Assembly: GCF_032814565.1 (NCBI RefSeq)
Contig: NZ_CP136521.1
Span: 496,001-560,000 of the forward strand
DNA length: 64,000 nucleotides
Direction: 5' to 3'
Origin: Hwangdonia lutea
Lineage (GTDB): Bacteria; Bacteroidota; Bacteroidia; Flavobacteriales; Flavobacteriaceae
Notes under the pieces: model-generated
The model's database searches: none
What the model was told of the DNA's origin: nothing
Seen by the model: the letters and a program-made list of their open reading frames with translations, nothing else
Made by a program: the position numbers and the translations under genes
In this document: positions 35,592-44,953 of the stretch, in pieces
Layout of the letters: each line of letters opens with the position of its first letter
Numbering within the stretch: the stretch's first letter is position 1

Positions 35592-36146
35592 ATGAAGGCT
35601 ATGAAAAAACTTTTTAAAACATTACCATTTTTGGCGTTGTTAATTTTGGTATCATCTTGTAGCTCTATAAGAGTGGCAACCGATTACGATAAAAATGCAA
35701 ATTTCAATGAATACAAAACCTTTGCGTTTTACAAAACCGGTATCGACAAAGCCGAAATTAGCGACTTAGACAAACGCAGGATTCTTCGTGCGATTGAAAG
35801 CGAACTATTGGCCAAAGGCTTTACAAAATCTGAAAACCCGGATTTACTGGTGAGCCTCTTTACAAAATCTCGTGAAAAAATTAACTTTTACAACAACGGT
35901 TTTGGTCCATACGGTTATGGTTGGGGTTGGCACCCTTGGTATTGGAACAGTTACCATACCAGTTCGGTTTCGCGATCAACAGAAGGTGTTTTATATGTAG
36001 ATTTAATTGACGCCAACAAAAAAGAATTGGTTTGGCAAGGTATGGGAACCGGCTATTTATCGCAAAACATGGAGAAAAAAGACGCCCGCATCAAAGAGTT
36101 TGTTGCTAAAATTATGGAGAAATACCCTCCGGGAATGGCGCAGTAA
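35592..36146 (+). CDS. DUF4136 lipoprotein
   Basis: 184 residues with lipobox LVSSC (Cys23) after MKAMKKLFKTLPFLALLIL; a start at the second Met is also possible. The mature part begins SSIRVATDYDKNANFNEYKT, and has KRRILRAIESELLAKGF and VDLIDANKKELVWQGMGTGY, all typical of DUF4136. A Gly/Tyr/Trp-rich loop (FGPYGYGWGWHPWYWNSY) lies about 105-122. The family is envelope-located with unknown role. It ends at a bidirectional terminator. Confidence 0.85.
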   Translation: MKAMKKLFKTLPFLALLILVSSCSSIRVATDYDKNANFNEYKTFAFYKTGIDKAEISDLDKRRILRAIESELLAKGFTKSENPDLLVSLFTKSREKINFYNNGFGPYGYGWGWHPWYWNSYHTSSVSRSTEGVLYVDLIDANKKELVWQGMGTGYLSQNMEKKDARIKEFVAKIMEKYPPGMAQ

Positions 36147-36186
36147 ACAACTGTGATTTAATCTTTTTTAACATTAAATACCAAAC

Positions 36187-36217
36187 AAAAAAGCAACTTT
36201 AAAAGGTTGTTTTTTTG
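36187..36217. terminator. Bidirectional terminator between DUF4136 and thermonuclease genes
   Basis: AAAAAGCAACTTT pairs with AAGGTTGTTTTTTT around a short A loop between converging stop codons; A and T runs flank both sides. Confidence 0.75.
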
Positions 36218-36218
36218 T

Positions 36219-36548
36219 TTAAGGCAAATAAGGTTTAGCATGCCCGTTATCAACTAACCATTGGTTAACTTCCAACCCATCTTCCAAAACAATATTGGCT
36301 AAATAGCGCCCGTATTTACCCTGTTTATCTTTGTAGGTACGAATGGTCACCTCCTTATCAAGAATCATCTCTCTTACAATATCTCGCACCTTTCTACCTT
36401 CAATTTTTTCCGGCCCTCTCATTTCGGGAGTATCAATGCCATAAAGCCGTAATTTCATTTCTTGGGAATGAAGAAACCCCAAATCTACAACGGCAGTAAC
36501 CGTATCGCCGTCGTAAACATCAATTATTTTCGCTCGGTATGTATACAT
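36219..36548 (-). CDS. Thermonuclease (SNase) family protein, short form
   Basis: 109 residues. VYDGDTVTAVVDLGF (calcium-binding aspartates), KLRLYGIDTPEMRGPE (catalytic Arg and Glu region) and GRYLANIVLEDG (second catalytic Arg) follow the SNase order. The protein has no signal peptide and stops soon after KPYLP, shorter than the secreted nucleases. It probably acts inside the cell or is a nucleic-acid-binding relative; all three catalytic positions look present. Confidence 0.85.
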   Translation of the reverse strand: MYTYRAKIIDVYDGDTVTAVVDLGFLHSQEMKLRLYGIDTPEMRGPEKIEGRKVRDIVREMILDKEVTIRTYKDKQGKYGRYLANIVLEDGLEVNQWLVDNGHAKPYLP

Positions 36549-36718
36549 ATTTTCTTATTTTACTGAAAGATACAAATTCATTTTAATACGAGTTTAACAA
36601 AAAATCATTTTAAACAATTTAAACAGCAAAACTTTAAGAATCATTAAATTTAAGAATCAGAAAGCGTCCCTTTTATTAAGAGTTTGTATTTTTACATAAA
36701 GTTACTTAACACCAAATC

Positions 36719-38479
36719 ATGTCTAATTCATATACATCCAATCCCATTTTAAATCGTTTGCCCAAGCATTTAAAACAGTTTATAAAACCGCAAAACTACG
36801 ATGATTATTCGGCTATCGATCAAGCGGTTTGGCGTTATGTCATGCGAAAAAATGTCGATTTTTTAACCCAAGTAGCGCACAAATCCTATTTAGACGGATT
36901 AAAACAAACCGGGATTTCTATTGATAGCATTCCAAATATGTATGGGATGAACCGTATTTTAAAAGATATTGGTTGGGCCGCTGTGGCGGTTGATGGCTTT
37001 ATTCCGCCCAATGCCTTTATGGAGTTTCAAGCCTACAATGTGCTGGTTATTGCCAGCGATATTAGGCAATTGGAGCATATTGAATACACGCCCGCCCCGG
37101 ATATTATTCACGAAGGTGCAGGACATGCTCCTATTATTGCCAACCCAGAATATGCCGAATATTTACGACGCTTTGGAGAGATTGGTTGCAAAGCCATTTC
37201 GTCGGCCAAGGATTACGAGTTGTACGAAGCGGTAAGGCACCTTTCCATCATTAAAGAAGCGCCCAATTCTAAGGAAGCCGATATCACTTCCGCGGAAAAA
37301 AAAGTAGAAGATTTACAAAAAAACATGGGTAAACCCAGTGAAATGGCATTAATACGAAACCTGCATTGGTGGACGGTTGAATATGGTTTAATTGGCAGCT
37401 TGGAAAACCCAAAAATTTACGGCGCAGGATTGTTATCCTCGATTGGTGAAAGCGCGTGGTGCATGACTGATGAGGTAAAAAAACTACCCTATAATATTGA
37501 TGCCACTTTTAAAGATTTCGATATTACAAAACCACAACCTCAACTTTATGTTACTCCAGATTTTGCACATTTAAGCTTAATTTTAGAAGAATTCGCCAAC
37601 ACGATGGCGCTGCGCAAGGGTGGACTTTCTGGCGTTAACAAACTTATTCATTCCCAAGCATTGGGCAGTGTCGAATTGAGCACGGGCATTCAAATTTCTG
37701 GTGTGTTTAGTCATGTTATTGCTAACGAAGGCAAACCTATTTACATACAAACTACAGGCGAAACCGCATTGGCCTATAGAGAAAAAGAGTTGGTAGGCCA
37801 TGGTACAGAAACACACAAAAAAGGGTTTGGCTCTCCTATCGGAAAACTTAAAGGCATTAATTTGGCTATTGAAGATATGAGTCCACGTGATTTAAGTGCG
37901 TACAATATTTATGAAGAACAACTTATTACGCTTGAGTTTGAAGGCGGTATTAAAGTTTCAGGTGAAATTATAACCGGAAAAAGAAACCTTCAAGGCAAAA
38001 TAATATTGATTAGTTTTAATAACTGCACGGTAACCCACAACAACACTGTTTTGTTTAAACCGGAATGGGGCATTTATGATATGGCCGTTGGAAAGGAAAT
38101 CGTTTCAGCTTTTTCGGGCCCCGCGGATCATAACAGTTTTAATTTAATTACCCATGTACCCTCTTCTCAAACCATTCGAGTAAAAAAATCTAAGGAATTA
38201 CTTAATCTCGAAGCGCTTTATCAACAAGTAAGAGATTACCGAAATGGCACAAATAGAACGATTTCCAGGACCAAGGTTTTAGAGGAACTTATTGAAAACC
38301 ATTCGAACGATTGGTTATTACCTGTTGAACTTTACGAACTCGCTTTTATTGGAAATGAAACTAAATTATGCGAAAGCATTTTAAACCATTTAGAAACTAT
38401 TAAACAAAACAGACCTGAAGTTGGGCGGTTAATTGATGATGGATTAGAGATTGTTACTAAAAGTTTAAAAGTAAATTGA
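36719..38479 (+). CDS. Aromatic amino acid hydroxylase (pterin-dependent), long form
   Basis: 586 residues. The catalytic domain (about 30-330) has DIIHEGAGHAPIIANP with iron ligands His131 and His136 and the third ligand Glu221 in HWWTVEYGLIGS. It hydroxylates phenylalanine or tyrosine with tetrahydropterin and oxygen. Simple bacterial enzymes are about 260-300 residues; here some 250 extra residues follow, including a beta-rich segment with GGIKVSGEIITGKRNLQG and a helical tail. There is no N-terminal ACT regulatory domain. Similar long forms are known in Bacteroidetes. No pterin genes are adjacent. Confidence 0.9.
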   Translation: MSNSYTSNPILNRLPKHLKQFIKPQNYDDYSAIDQAVWRYVMRKNVDFLTQVAHKSYLDGLKQTGISIDSIPNMYGMNRILKDIGWAAVAVDGFIPPNAFMEFQAYNVLVIASDIRQLEHIEYTPAPDIIHEGAGHAPIIANPEYAEYLRRFGEIGCKAISSAKDYELYEAVRHLSIIKEAPNSKEADITSAEKKVEDLQKNMGKPSEMALIRNLHWWTVEYGLIGSLENPKIYGAGLLSSIGESAWCMTDEVKKLPYNIDATFKDFDITKPQPQLYVTPDFAHLSLILEEFANTMALRKGGLSGVNKLIHSQALGSVELSTGIQISGVFSHVIANEGKPIYIQTTGETALAYREKELVGHGTETHKKGFGSPIGKLKGINLAIEDMSPRDLSAYNIYEEQLITLEFEGGIKVSGEIITGKRNLQGKIILISFNNCTVTHNNTVLFKPEWGIYDMAVGKEIVSAFSGPADHNSFNLITHVPSSQTIRVKKSKELLNLEALYQQVRDYRNGTNRTISRTKVLEELIENHSNDWLLPVELYELAFIGNETKLCESILNHLETIKQNRPEVGRLIDDGLEIVTKSLKVN

Positions 38480-38480
38480 T

Positions 38481-38876
38481 TTATATATATTCCGTTTTGT
38501 GAAATTCTAATAGTTTATTAGTAAAAAGATTAATTTCCTTTTTTTCTTGTAATTTAAAGCCGATAAAAAATATGAACCCAAATACAGCCAGTGCAAGTGG
38601 CAGCATCCAATTCCCTTTAATAAGCGATATCAATGAAATAAAAACTCCGAATGCTAGTAAAAATTTTGCAGCGATATTCATTGGATGCTTATAGCCAAAT
38701 CTCAAATCGTAATTTCCATCCTCATTTAAGGTTCCAATCAATCTATAGTTGTTAGGAAATCGATTCCGCATTAATTCAAACTTTTCAGGTCCAATATACC
38801 CATTATAAAACCCATTCAGAATCAGCTGATTCAGAATATGTGCATTTTTGTTGCTTTTGGTTATAATTTGTTTCAT
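38481..38876 (-). CDS. Small membrane protein, unknown
   Basis: 131 residues with two adjacent hydrophobic segments (about 72-88 and 92-108: FLLAFGVFISLISLI and LPLALAVFGFIFFIGF). The soluble N-terminal part is basic. I recognise no family. Its end is 1 nt beyond the converging hydroxylase stop. Confidence 0.55.
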   Translation of the reverse strand: MKQIITKSNKNAHILNQLILNGFYNGYIGPEKFELMRNRFPNNYRLIGTLNEDGNYDLRFGYKHPMNIAAKFLLAFGVFISLISLIKGNWMLPLALAVFGFIFFIGFKLQEKKEINLFTNKLLEFHKTEYI

Positions 38877-38908
38877 TTCAAATACATTAGTCTATCATCA
38901 AATTAGCG

Positions 38909-39658
38909 CTATCTAAACCGCTTTAAAGTTTCTTTTGTAAACTCGCTTAACACCAATTTCCCACTAATTTTGGCACGTTCAATAAGTAAATCATCCCAAT
39001 GTGCAGTATCTTTCCAAAAGACTGCTTTCATTTCTTTTAAAGCTTCGGGATTGTAGCTTGCTAGTTTTTTAGCTAAGGTTTTTACGGCTTCGTCCAAAGC
39101 TTCAACGCCATCAAAAACATCAGCGTACAAACCTTTATCTTTTGCGAATTCCGCTGAATAAAATGCCTCCGCATTAATCGTCATTTGCGACATGGCCGTT
39201 TGTCCCATTTTTCGAGATACCGCAGGCTCGATAACAAAAGGGCCAATACCAATACTCAATTCGCTGAGCTTTATGGCTGCGAATTTGGTTGCCAAACAAT
39301 AATCGGTTGCTGCTGCCAAACCAACGCCACCACCAACTGCTTTACCTTGCACACGGCCAATTATAAGCTTTGGGCATTTTCGCATGGCATTTATAACATG
39401 GGCAAATCCTGCGAAAAACTGTTGTCCAGATTTAGCACTATCAATGGCGACAAGTTCCTTAAAACTCGCGCCGGCACAAAAGGTTCGGTTGCCACCACTT
39501 TTTAAAACAATAACCCTAATGGCGTCGTTTTTTCCGGCTTCAACAATAGTGTTTTGCAGTTTTTTAAGATTATCGCTAGGCATGGCATTGTGTTCTGGAT
39601 GAAAAAACTCAATCACCCCGATATGGCCGTTTAAAGTTAAAGTAACGTATGGTTGCAT
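38909..39658 (-). CDS. Enoyl-CoA hydratase/isomerase family protein
   Basis: 249 residues from the ATG at 39658; an in-frame start at 39700 adds a run that lacks the fold. The crotonase oxyanion segments are FCAGASFKELV and GKAVGGGVGLAAATDYCLA; the glutamate of hydratases appears in SELSIGIGPFV, although the usual two-glutamate pair is not fully clear. Family members hydrate or isomerise acyl-CoA esters. The substrate is open. Confidence 0.88.
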   Translation of the reverse strand: MQPYVTLTLNGHIGVIEFFHPEHNAMPSDNLKKLQNTIVEAGKNDAIRVIVLKSGGNRTFCAGASFKELVAIDSAKSGQQFFAGFAHVINAMRKCPKLIIGRVQGKAVGGGVGLAAATDYCLATKFAAIKLSELSIGIGPFVIEPAVSRKMGQTAMSQMTINAEAFYSAEFAKDKGLYADVFDGVEALDEAVKTLAKKLASYNPEALKEMKAVFWKDTAHWDDLLIERAKISGKLVLSEFTKETLKRFR

Positions 39659-39756
39659 TATTAAATTCTTTGGGTTGAATATATAAATTATTAGTAACAC
39701 ATGTTACATTCTTCTTTAAAAATTAATTGGATATTTGTACAAATAAAAAATACAAC

Positions 39757-40071
39757 ATGGGCATATTCAGCTTTCTTTTTGGCAGTAAAAAACAGGATAA
39801 GATTAAAGACTTTAAAACTAGGGGCGCTATTGTTATTGATGTTAGAACACAGGGCGAGTATACTCAAGGCGCTATTCCGGGGTCTAAAAACATTCCTTTA
39901 CAAAACATCAATTCTCAAATTAAGGAGATAAAAAAACACAACAAACCCGTAATAACTTGTTGTGCAAGTGGTATGCGTTCGGGCAGTGCTGCCGCTATTT
40001 TAAAAAGCAATGGTATTGAAGTGGTAAACGGCGGTGGTTGGCACAGTTTGTATAAAAAATTAGAGTTATAG
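39757..40071 (+). CDS. Rhodanese-like domain protein
   Basis: 104 residues from the ATG at 39757; an earlier in-frame start at 39727 is less likely. Single rhodanese domain with VIDVRTQGEYTQGAIPGS and the active-site loop CCASGMRSGSA, so the persulphide-forming cysteine is present. The N-terminus (GIFSFLFGSKK) is basic and may attach to membrane. It probably handles sulphur transfer or sensing; no partner is adjacent. Confidence 0.9.
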   Translation: MGIFSFLFGSKKQDKIKDFKTRGAIVIDVRTQGEYTQGAIPGSKNIPLQNINSQIKEIKKHNKPVITCCASGMRSGSAAAILKSNGIEVVNGGGWHSLYKKLEL

Positions 40072-40072
40072 T

Positions 40073-41017
40073 TTAAAAGGGCAGATGGCTTAAATCTACA
40101 TTTCCACCGGAAATCAATACGCCTATTTTCTTGTTTTTAAATTCACTTTTCTGTTTTAAAACGGCTGCGAAAGCGACTGCGCTTGAGGGTTCTATGATGA
40201 TTTTCATGCGTTCCCAAATCAATTTCATGGCATAGATTATTTCATCTTCTTCAACACGTATAATTTTTTCAACATGTTTTTTAATGATTGGAAAATTCCT
40301 ATCGCCTAAATGGGTTCTCAATCCATCGGCAATGGTGTTTGTGCTGTCATTTTTTTCGATATTGCCGGAGATTAATGATCTGTAAGCATCATCAACATTT
40401 TTGGGTTCGCCTGCTATCACTTTACAATTTTCAGAAAAATTTATTGCCGCCAAAAGCGTTCCCGCCAATAAACCACCGCCACCAACGGGTGTAAAGATAT
40501 AATCTAAATTGGGGTACTCTTCCAACAATTCTATGGCCGCTGTACCTTGACCGTGTATCACGTTATCATCATTTGATGGATGAATAAAGGTTGCGCCTTT
40601 CTCAATTACAACTCTATGAGCTTCATCTTCTCGCGCTTTGATGTTTGAATCGCATTCAATAATAATTCCTTCATAAGTTCTTACCGCATCCTTTTTTACT
40701 TGCGGCGCATTTTTGGGCATTACAATATAAGCTGTCACGCCTATTTGTTTTGCTGCCAACGAAAGGGCCTGAGCAAAATTACCCGAGGAATGCGTTACGA
40801 CGCCTTTACTTTTCTGCGCTTCGGTTAAAATTAAAATAGCATTGGCCGCTCCTCGCATTTTAAATGCACCCATTTTTTGGAAATTTTCGCATTTAAAAAA
40901 CACATTGGCATCACATATCTCGTCTATTAATTTTGAGGTTAACACCGGCGTTTTATGAATGTACGGTTTTATACGATTGTGGATGTTTTGTAAAGTCGCT
41001 TTATCCATAATTGGCAT
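40073..41017 (-). CDS. Threonine dehydratase / serine racemase-like PLP enzyme
   Basis: 314 residues. The PLP lysine is Lys53 in MGAFKMRGAANA; SSGNFAQAL and VGGGGLLAGTLLAA are the substrate and phosphate loops. There is no C-terminal ACT domain, so it is a catabolic type or a serine racemase-like enzyme rather than the regulated IlvA. A second ATG at 41008 is equally possible as start. Its ATG is directly next to the DUF4230 stop, so the two are probably co-transcribed. Confidence 0.88.
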   Translation of the reverse strand: MPIMDKATLQNIHNRIKPYIHKTPVLTSKLIDEICDANVFFKCENFQKMGAFKMRGAANAILILTEAQKSKGVVTHSSGNFAQALSLAAKQIGVTAYIVMPKNAPQVKKDAVRTYEGIIIECDSNIKAREDEAHRVVIEKGATFIHPSNDDNVIHGQGTAAIELLEEYPNLDYIFTPVGGGGLLAGTLLAAINFSENCKVIAGEPKNVDDAYRSLISGNIEKNDSTNTIADGLRTHLGDRNFPIIKKHVEKIIRVEEDEIIYAMKLIWERMKIIIEPSSAVAFAAVLKQKSEFKNKKIGVLISGGNVDLSHLPF

Positions 41018-41632
41018 TTACAATTTTAAGTTTTGGAAGGTCTCTAAGGAGGTCATCGTGGTATCGTTGTAGGTTAATGTCCAACCCAAGGAATTGGTTA
41101 AAATATAAAACTTTGAGAGTTCGCTAATAAGTCTATTTTTAGCATTTGCCTTCAAATCGGATGCTTCTATTTTTTTGGCTAATGATGCCTTTACGGTGTT
41201 TTTAATAGCGTTGTAATCTTGGGCTTCAAACGGATTTAAAAAATCGGATTGCATATCGTAATATTCCAAATCTGGATTTATTTTGATTTCTTCTTTTGGA
41301 ATACTGATTATTTGAAGGGTTTTAGTGGCCTCGTCAATTTTAAATTCAATTTTACTTAAATCGTAAGCAATAGTAACTTCGGCATTTACAACCACCAATG
41401 CTTTTTTATCTGACGTAAAATATTCTCCAAAAATCTCTTTGGAGTTTTTATAGTTGAACACTTCACTAAAGTGGCCTTCGGTAACAATTAACTTACCAAC
41501 GTTTTTGATTTGTTTTTGAATGAGTGCCGAACTTTCTTGAAGCACGATTTTATCCTCCTTTTTTTCATCACAATATTTAAAAGTGAACAAAACAACCAAC
41601 GTGATGATAACACCAAATAGAATTTTTCGCAT
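41018..41632 (-). CDS. DUF4230 protein
   Basis: 204 residues with an N-terminal hydrophobic anchor (about 3-19). VTEGHFSEVFNYKNSK and ALVVVNAEVTIAYDLSKIEF are DUF4230 core segments. Function unknown; the protein probably lies in the periplasm, tethered to the membrane. It directly precedes the threonine dehydratase-like gene. Confidence 0.8.
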   Translation of the reverse strand: MRKILFGVIITLVVLFTFKYCDEKKEDKIVLQESSALIQKQIKNVGKLIVTEGHFSEVFNYKNSKEIFGEYFTSDKKALVVVNAEVTIAYDLSKIEFKIDEATKTLQIISIPKEEIKINPDLEYYDMQSDFLNPFEAQDYNAIKNTVKASLAKKIEASDLKANAKNRLISELSKFYILTNSLGWTLTYNDTTMTSLETFQNLKL

Positions 41633-41688
41633 GCACTAATTTAGCATTATTTTATTTGAACGTGCAATTTACATTTAAAAAATCATGG

Positions 41689-42339
41689 CTAAATCAAATT
41701 GTTTTTCTTGGCTTTATGTACGGCTTCCAATTTGTTGTGCACCTGTAGTTTTCGGTAGATGTTCTCGATATGCTTTCGGATGGTGCCCGTTGATAAGATA
41801 AGGTTTTCGGCAATGGCATTATAGCTCAAGCCTTTGCTTAACTGCTCTAAAACATCGATTTCCCGTGGGGTTAGTTTGATGCTTTCTTTTTCTTCAATGC
41901 TATTTATTTCAATGGGATTGCGCAGCAGTTTTAAGGTTTTCATGGCTATGGAAGGGGTCATGGCTGCACCGCCATTTAAGGTTTCCAAAATACCATTGTA
42001 CAAATCTTTGGCATTTATTTCTTTCAATAAATAGCCATCGGCGCCCGCTTTTATGGCGTTGAAAATATGCTCGTCATGATCAAAAACGGTGAGCATGATT
42101 ATTTTAATATGCGGGTATTTATTTTTAATAACCTCAGTCGCTTGAATACCATTTAAAACGGGCATTTCAATATCCATTAAAATTAAATCGATGTTATGAT
42201 TGGTTTCTAATTTTTGCAGTGCCTCCTTACCGTTTATAGCCGTAAATTTAACCGTTAATGCTTCAAAAAATGATAATTTTTCTTCAATCATTTTTATTAA
42301 AAAAGAATTATCGTCAACTATGGCTAATTTATATTTCAT
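41689..42339 (-). CDS. NarL/FixJ-type response regulator
   Basis: 216 residues from the ATG at 42339; a TTG two codons earlier is rejected. Receiver domain about 1-120 with VDDN at 8-11, phosphoacceptor Asp56 in ILMDIEMPVLNG and the conserved Lys in YLLKEINAKD. A LuxR-type helix-turn-helix (about 150-210) has LTPREIDVLEQLSKGLSYN. It is the partner of the TPR kinase gene, which ends 7 nt before it. Confidence 0.95.
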   Translation of the reverse strand: MKYKLAIVDDNSFLIKMIEEKLSFFEALTVKFTAINGKEALQKLETNHNIDLILMDIEMPVLNGIQATEVIKNKYPHIKIIMLTVFDHDEHIFNAIKAGADGYLLKEINAKDLYNGILETLNGGAAMTPSIAMKTLKLLRNPIEINSIEEKESIKLTPREIDVLEQLSKGLSYNAIAENLILSTGTIRKHIENIYRKLQVHNKLEAVHKAKKNNLI

Positions 42340-42346
42340 ATACAAT

Positions 42347-44437
42347 TTACACCTTTAATTTTACTGTTGTACCTTGTTTAACAGCACTATCAATAACAAT
42401 ATCAGCATTTATATCGGCCGCTCTTTTTTTAATGTTGTTTAGGCCATTTCCTGCTTCAATTTCATTACTGTTAAAACCAACACCATCATCAGTTACTGCA
42501 AACAAAATGCTGTTTTCCTGTTTCTTTATTTCAACATTTATAGTTGACGCTTGGGCATATTTTATGGCGTTATTTATAGCTTCTTGAATGATGCGATAAA
42601 TATTCATGCCGGTAACCGAAGAGAATTGCAAATCATTTGAAAGTGACTGGTCAATATTAAAATTAAAGCTTGTTTTATTGGCCGAAACACTTGCTTTATC
42701 GACAAAATTAGATACTCGGGCTTGTAAATCTTCCAAAGAAATTTCACTTTTATTCATAGCCCAAATGGTGTCCCGCAGCTCATAAATGGTGTCTTTTGTA
42801 AAATCGCTAATTGAAGATAATTTGCTGGTAAGCTTATCGTTGTTGATTTTAAAGCCATATTTTAAATTATCGATTGACGAAATTATAAAAGTGAGTTGCG
42901 CACCAATATTATCGTGCAAATCGCGCGAAATTCTTAAACGTTGTTCCTGCAATCGGTTTTGGGTTTCAATTTTCACTAATGCTTCTTTTAATTCGCCTTC
43001 TTTTTTAAGCTGCGCATTTTTTAATTTTTGTTGATTAAACAATAAATAGCCCAAAATCGCAATAATAATGGCTAAAATGCCCAAGCCAAAAAGCTGGGTG
43101 TTTTTTCTGTTCAGATTCAACTCTTTTTCGGCAATGTCGGCCCGTTGTAGAAGAATTTCTTTTTCTTTTTTCTCGGTTTCGTATTTTACTTCAAATTCCG
43201 ATATTTTATCTTTTAATGAGTTATTTGATAGTTTTTTTTCAACCTCGTATTGTTTTTCAAAATACTCCAATGCTTTAGCGACATTGTTTGTGGTTTTATA
43301 AAGCACAGACAAATTTTTAAAAACACTTGCCATGTCGGATGGATTTTCGGCTTCAACAATAAGTGGCTCTGCCTTTAACAGATAAACTTCTGCTTGTTTT
43401 AAATTATTAATTTTAAGATGATTTACGCCTAAATTGAGATAAGTTACGCGTAAGGTTTGATTGTCGTTTGCTTTTTTTGCCGCTTCAACAACCGATTCAT
43501 AAATTTTAATGGCCTTTAAAGGTTTATTTCTTACGGTGGCCAATTGCGCCATTCCTGTTTTTGAAAAAAGAATAACCTTGCCATAATCTATTTCTTCAGA
43601 TTTTTCAATAGCCAATTTATAGTGTTTTTCGGCTTTGGCATAAAGGAGCGTGTCGTTGTTTTTCTCACCAATTTCTTTGTACATGCCTGCCACATTAAAT
43701 AGGCTATTGGCGACATCAACTTTGCTTTTTCCGTTTTTTTTAATTTCAAGAGCTTCCAAATAAAATTCCAAAGCTTTTTCGTACTCTTTCATGTCTTCAT
43801 AAATCAATCCAATATTGTTGAACGATTTACCCAAAGATGTAGAGTCGTTAAGTTTTTCGGCAAGTTCTATGGCTTTTTTATGAACCTTTAACGAAGGTTC
43901 TGCCTTACCCAAATAAGACATGGCCAAGGCTTTATTGTTAAGAAAACGTAGTTGGTCTTCCTCATTGTTATCTTCTTCGGCAAGCTGCAATGCTTTTTCA
44001 AAGTTTTGGAGTGCGGTTTTAAAATCGCCTTTGTAAAAACTTAACACCCCCAAATCGCCGTAATATTTGGTATATAAATCGTAGTTGTACTCATTTTTTA
44101 AAATTGTCCACGCCTTATCATAGTATGTGGCAGAGGTTTCGTAATCGCCCTTAACAATATATAATTGAGCATATTTTAGCAAACCGTGTATGTGTATGTT
44201 CTCCAGTGCTTTTTTGTTTTCAGTAAACTTTAATGTCTTGTTAATGTAAAATTCGGCAGAGTCTTTACTTAAATCAAAATACTCATCAACAATATGGTTT
44301 AATGCATCAGCTTTTTCCTCTGGATTTTTACTGGTAGCTACAATAGTTTTTAAGCTGTCTATTTTTGCTGAATTGTTTTGGGAATACACACAAAAACCAA
44401 AAATTAAAAATAGAATGGAGAGTTGTTTTTTTATCAT
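42347..44437 (-). CDS. TPR sensor histidine kinase (HisKA_3 type)
   Basis: 696 residues: signal peptide 1-20, about seven TPR units (about 80-405), a coiled coil with KYETEKKEKEILLQRAD (418-434), TM helix 449-467, a second coiled coil, then HisKA_3 with SRDLHDNIGAQL (His508) and an HATPase domain ending at the C-terminus. The family phosphorylates a NarL-type regulator, present next door. The repeats probably sense an extracytoplasmic protein or peptide. The coiled coil before the TM helix is nearly the same as that of the TPR/LuxR-like protein at 15594. Confidence 0.92.
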   Translation of the reverse strand: MIKKQLSILFLIFGFCVYSQNNSAKIDSLKTIVATSKNPEEKADALNHIVDEYFDLSKDSAEFYINKTLKFTENKKALENIHIHGLLKYAQLYIVKGDYETSATYYDKAWTILKNEYNYDLYTKYYGDLGVLSFYKGDFKTALQNFEKALQLAEEDNNEEDQLRFLNNKALAMSYLGKAEPSLKVHKKAIELAEKLNDSTSLGKSFNNIGLIYEDMKEYEKALEFYLEALEIKKNGKSKVDVANSLFNVAGMYKEIGEKNNDTLLYAKAEKHYKLAIEKSEEIDYGKVILFSKTGMAQLATVRNKPLKAIKIYESVVEAAKKANDNQTLRVTYLNLGVNHLKINNLKQAEVYLLKAEPLIVEAENPSDMASVFKNLSVLYKTTNNVAKALEYFEKQYEVEKKLSNNSLKDKISEFEVKYETEKKEKEILLQRADIAEKELNLNRKNTQLFGLGILAIIIAILGYLLFNQQKLKNAQLKKEGELKEALVKIETQNRLQEQRLRISRDLHDNIGAQLTFIISSIDNLKYGFKINNDKLTSKLSSISDFTKDTIYELRDTIWAMNKSEISLEDLQARVSNFVDKASVSANKTSFNFNIDQSLSNDLQFSSVTGMNIYRIIQEAINNAIKYAQASTINVEIKKQENSILFAVTDDGVGFNSNEIEAGNGLNNIKKRAADINADIVIDSAVKQGTTVKLKV

Positions 44438-44446
44438 ACAGTTTAA

Positions 44447-44731
44447 TTAGGAATCCTTCTCAAATACGAGTTTTTGAAACACAAAAAACGCCTCTATAAT
44501 TGTAAAAGCCCTTTTGTGTAACGTTTTATTTAAGTTGTCAATAAGTATCGTTTTTTGACGGATGGATTTGCTTTTTTCAATCTCAATATGCAATTCGGTT
44601 TTTAATTGGTTAAACCGGTTTTGATATGCCTTTTTTATAAGCACTATTGTTAAAAACGCTTTTAATGCAAATAGAATCAAAATGATAATTGCTCCTAAAA
44701 TTAAAATTTCAAAAAACAAGTGCCATTCCAT
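44447..44731 (-). CDS. Small membrane protein upstream of the TPR kinase
   Basis: 94 residues with one hydrophobic segment (about 6-32, FEILILGAIIILILFALKAF) and a helical, charged remainder with KTELHIEIEKSKSIRQKT. It resembles no named family. It lies 9 nt before the kinase start, so it is in the same operon and could be an accessory to the sensor. Confidence 0.65.
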   Translation of the reverse strand: MEWHLFFEILILGAIIILILFALKAFLTIVLIKKAYQNRFNQLKTELHIEIEKSKSIRQKTILIDNLNKTLHKRAFTIIEAFFVFQKLVFEKDS

Positions 44732-44757
44732 AATTAAAATTGATAATTGAGGAAACG

Positions 44758-44812
44758 AAAAAAAACATCAATTGCAAACCTTTTAAAAGGTATAAAGCAA
44801 CCGATGTTTTTT
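44758..44812 (-). terminator. Second hairpin with U-run before the kinase operon
   Basis: Read on the minus strand, AAAAAACATC pairs with GATGTTTTTT, with an inner palindrome ACCTTTTAAAAGGT at 44778-44791, and ends in eight Us. It lies just upstream of the 44731 start and could act as an attenuator or end a short RNA. Confidence 0.55.
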
Positions 44813-44885
44813 GATATGAACTGATTAATAGCATTTTAAAACTACAATTTAAAGTAACATGTTAGTTAATTATTCGACAAAAGTG

Positions 44886-44931
44886 TTTTAAAAAAAGATT
44901 AAGCGCAATAATGTAATCTATTACGCCTAAT
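44886..44931 (-). terminator. Rho-independent terminator of the PQQ-propeller gene
   Basis: On the minus strand ATTAGGCGTAATA pairs fully, with two G-U pairs, with TATTGCGCTTAAT around a 7-nt loop, then CTTTTTTT. It lies 22 nt after the stop codon. Confidence 0.85.
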
Positions 44932-44953
44932 CAACAAATCTCAACAACAAGAT

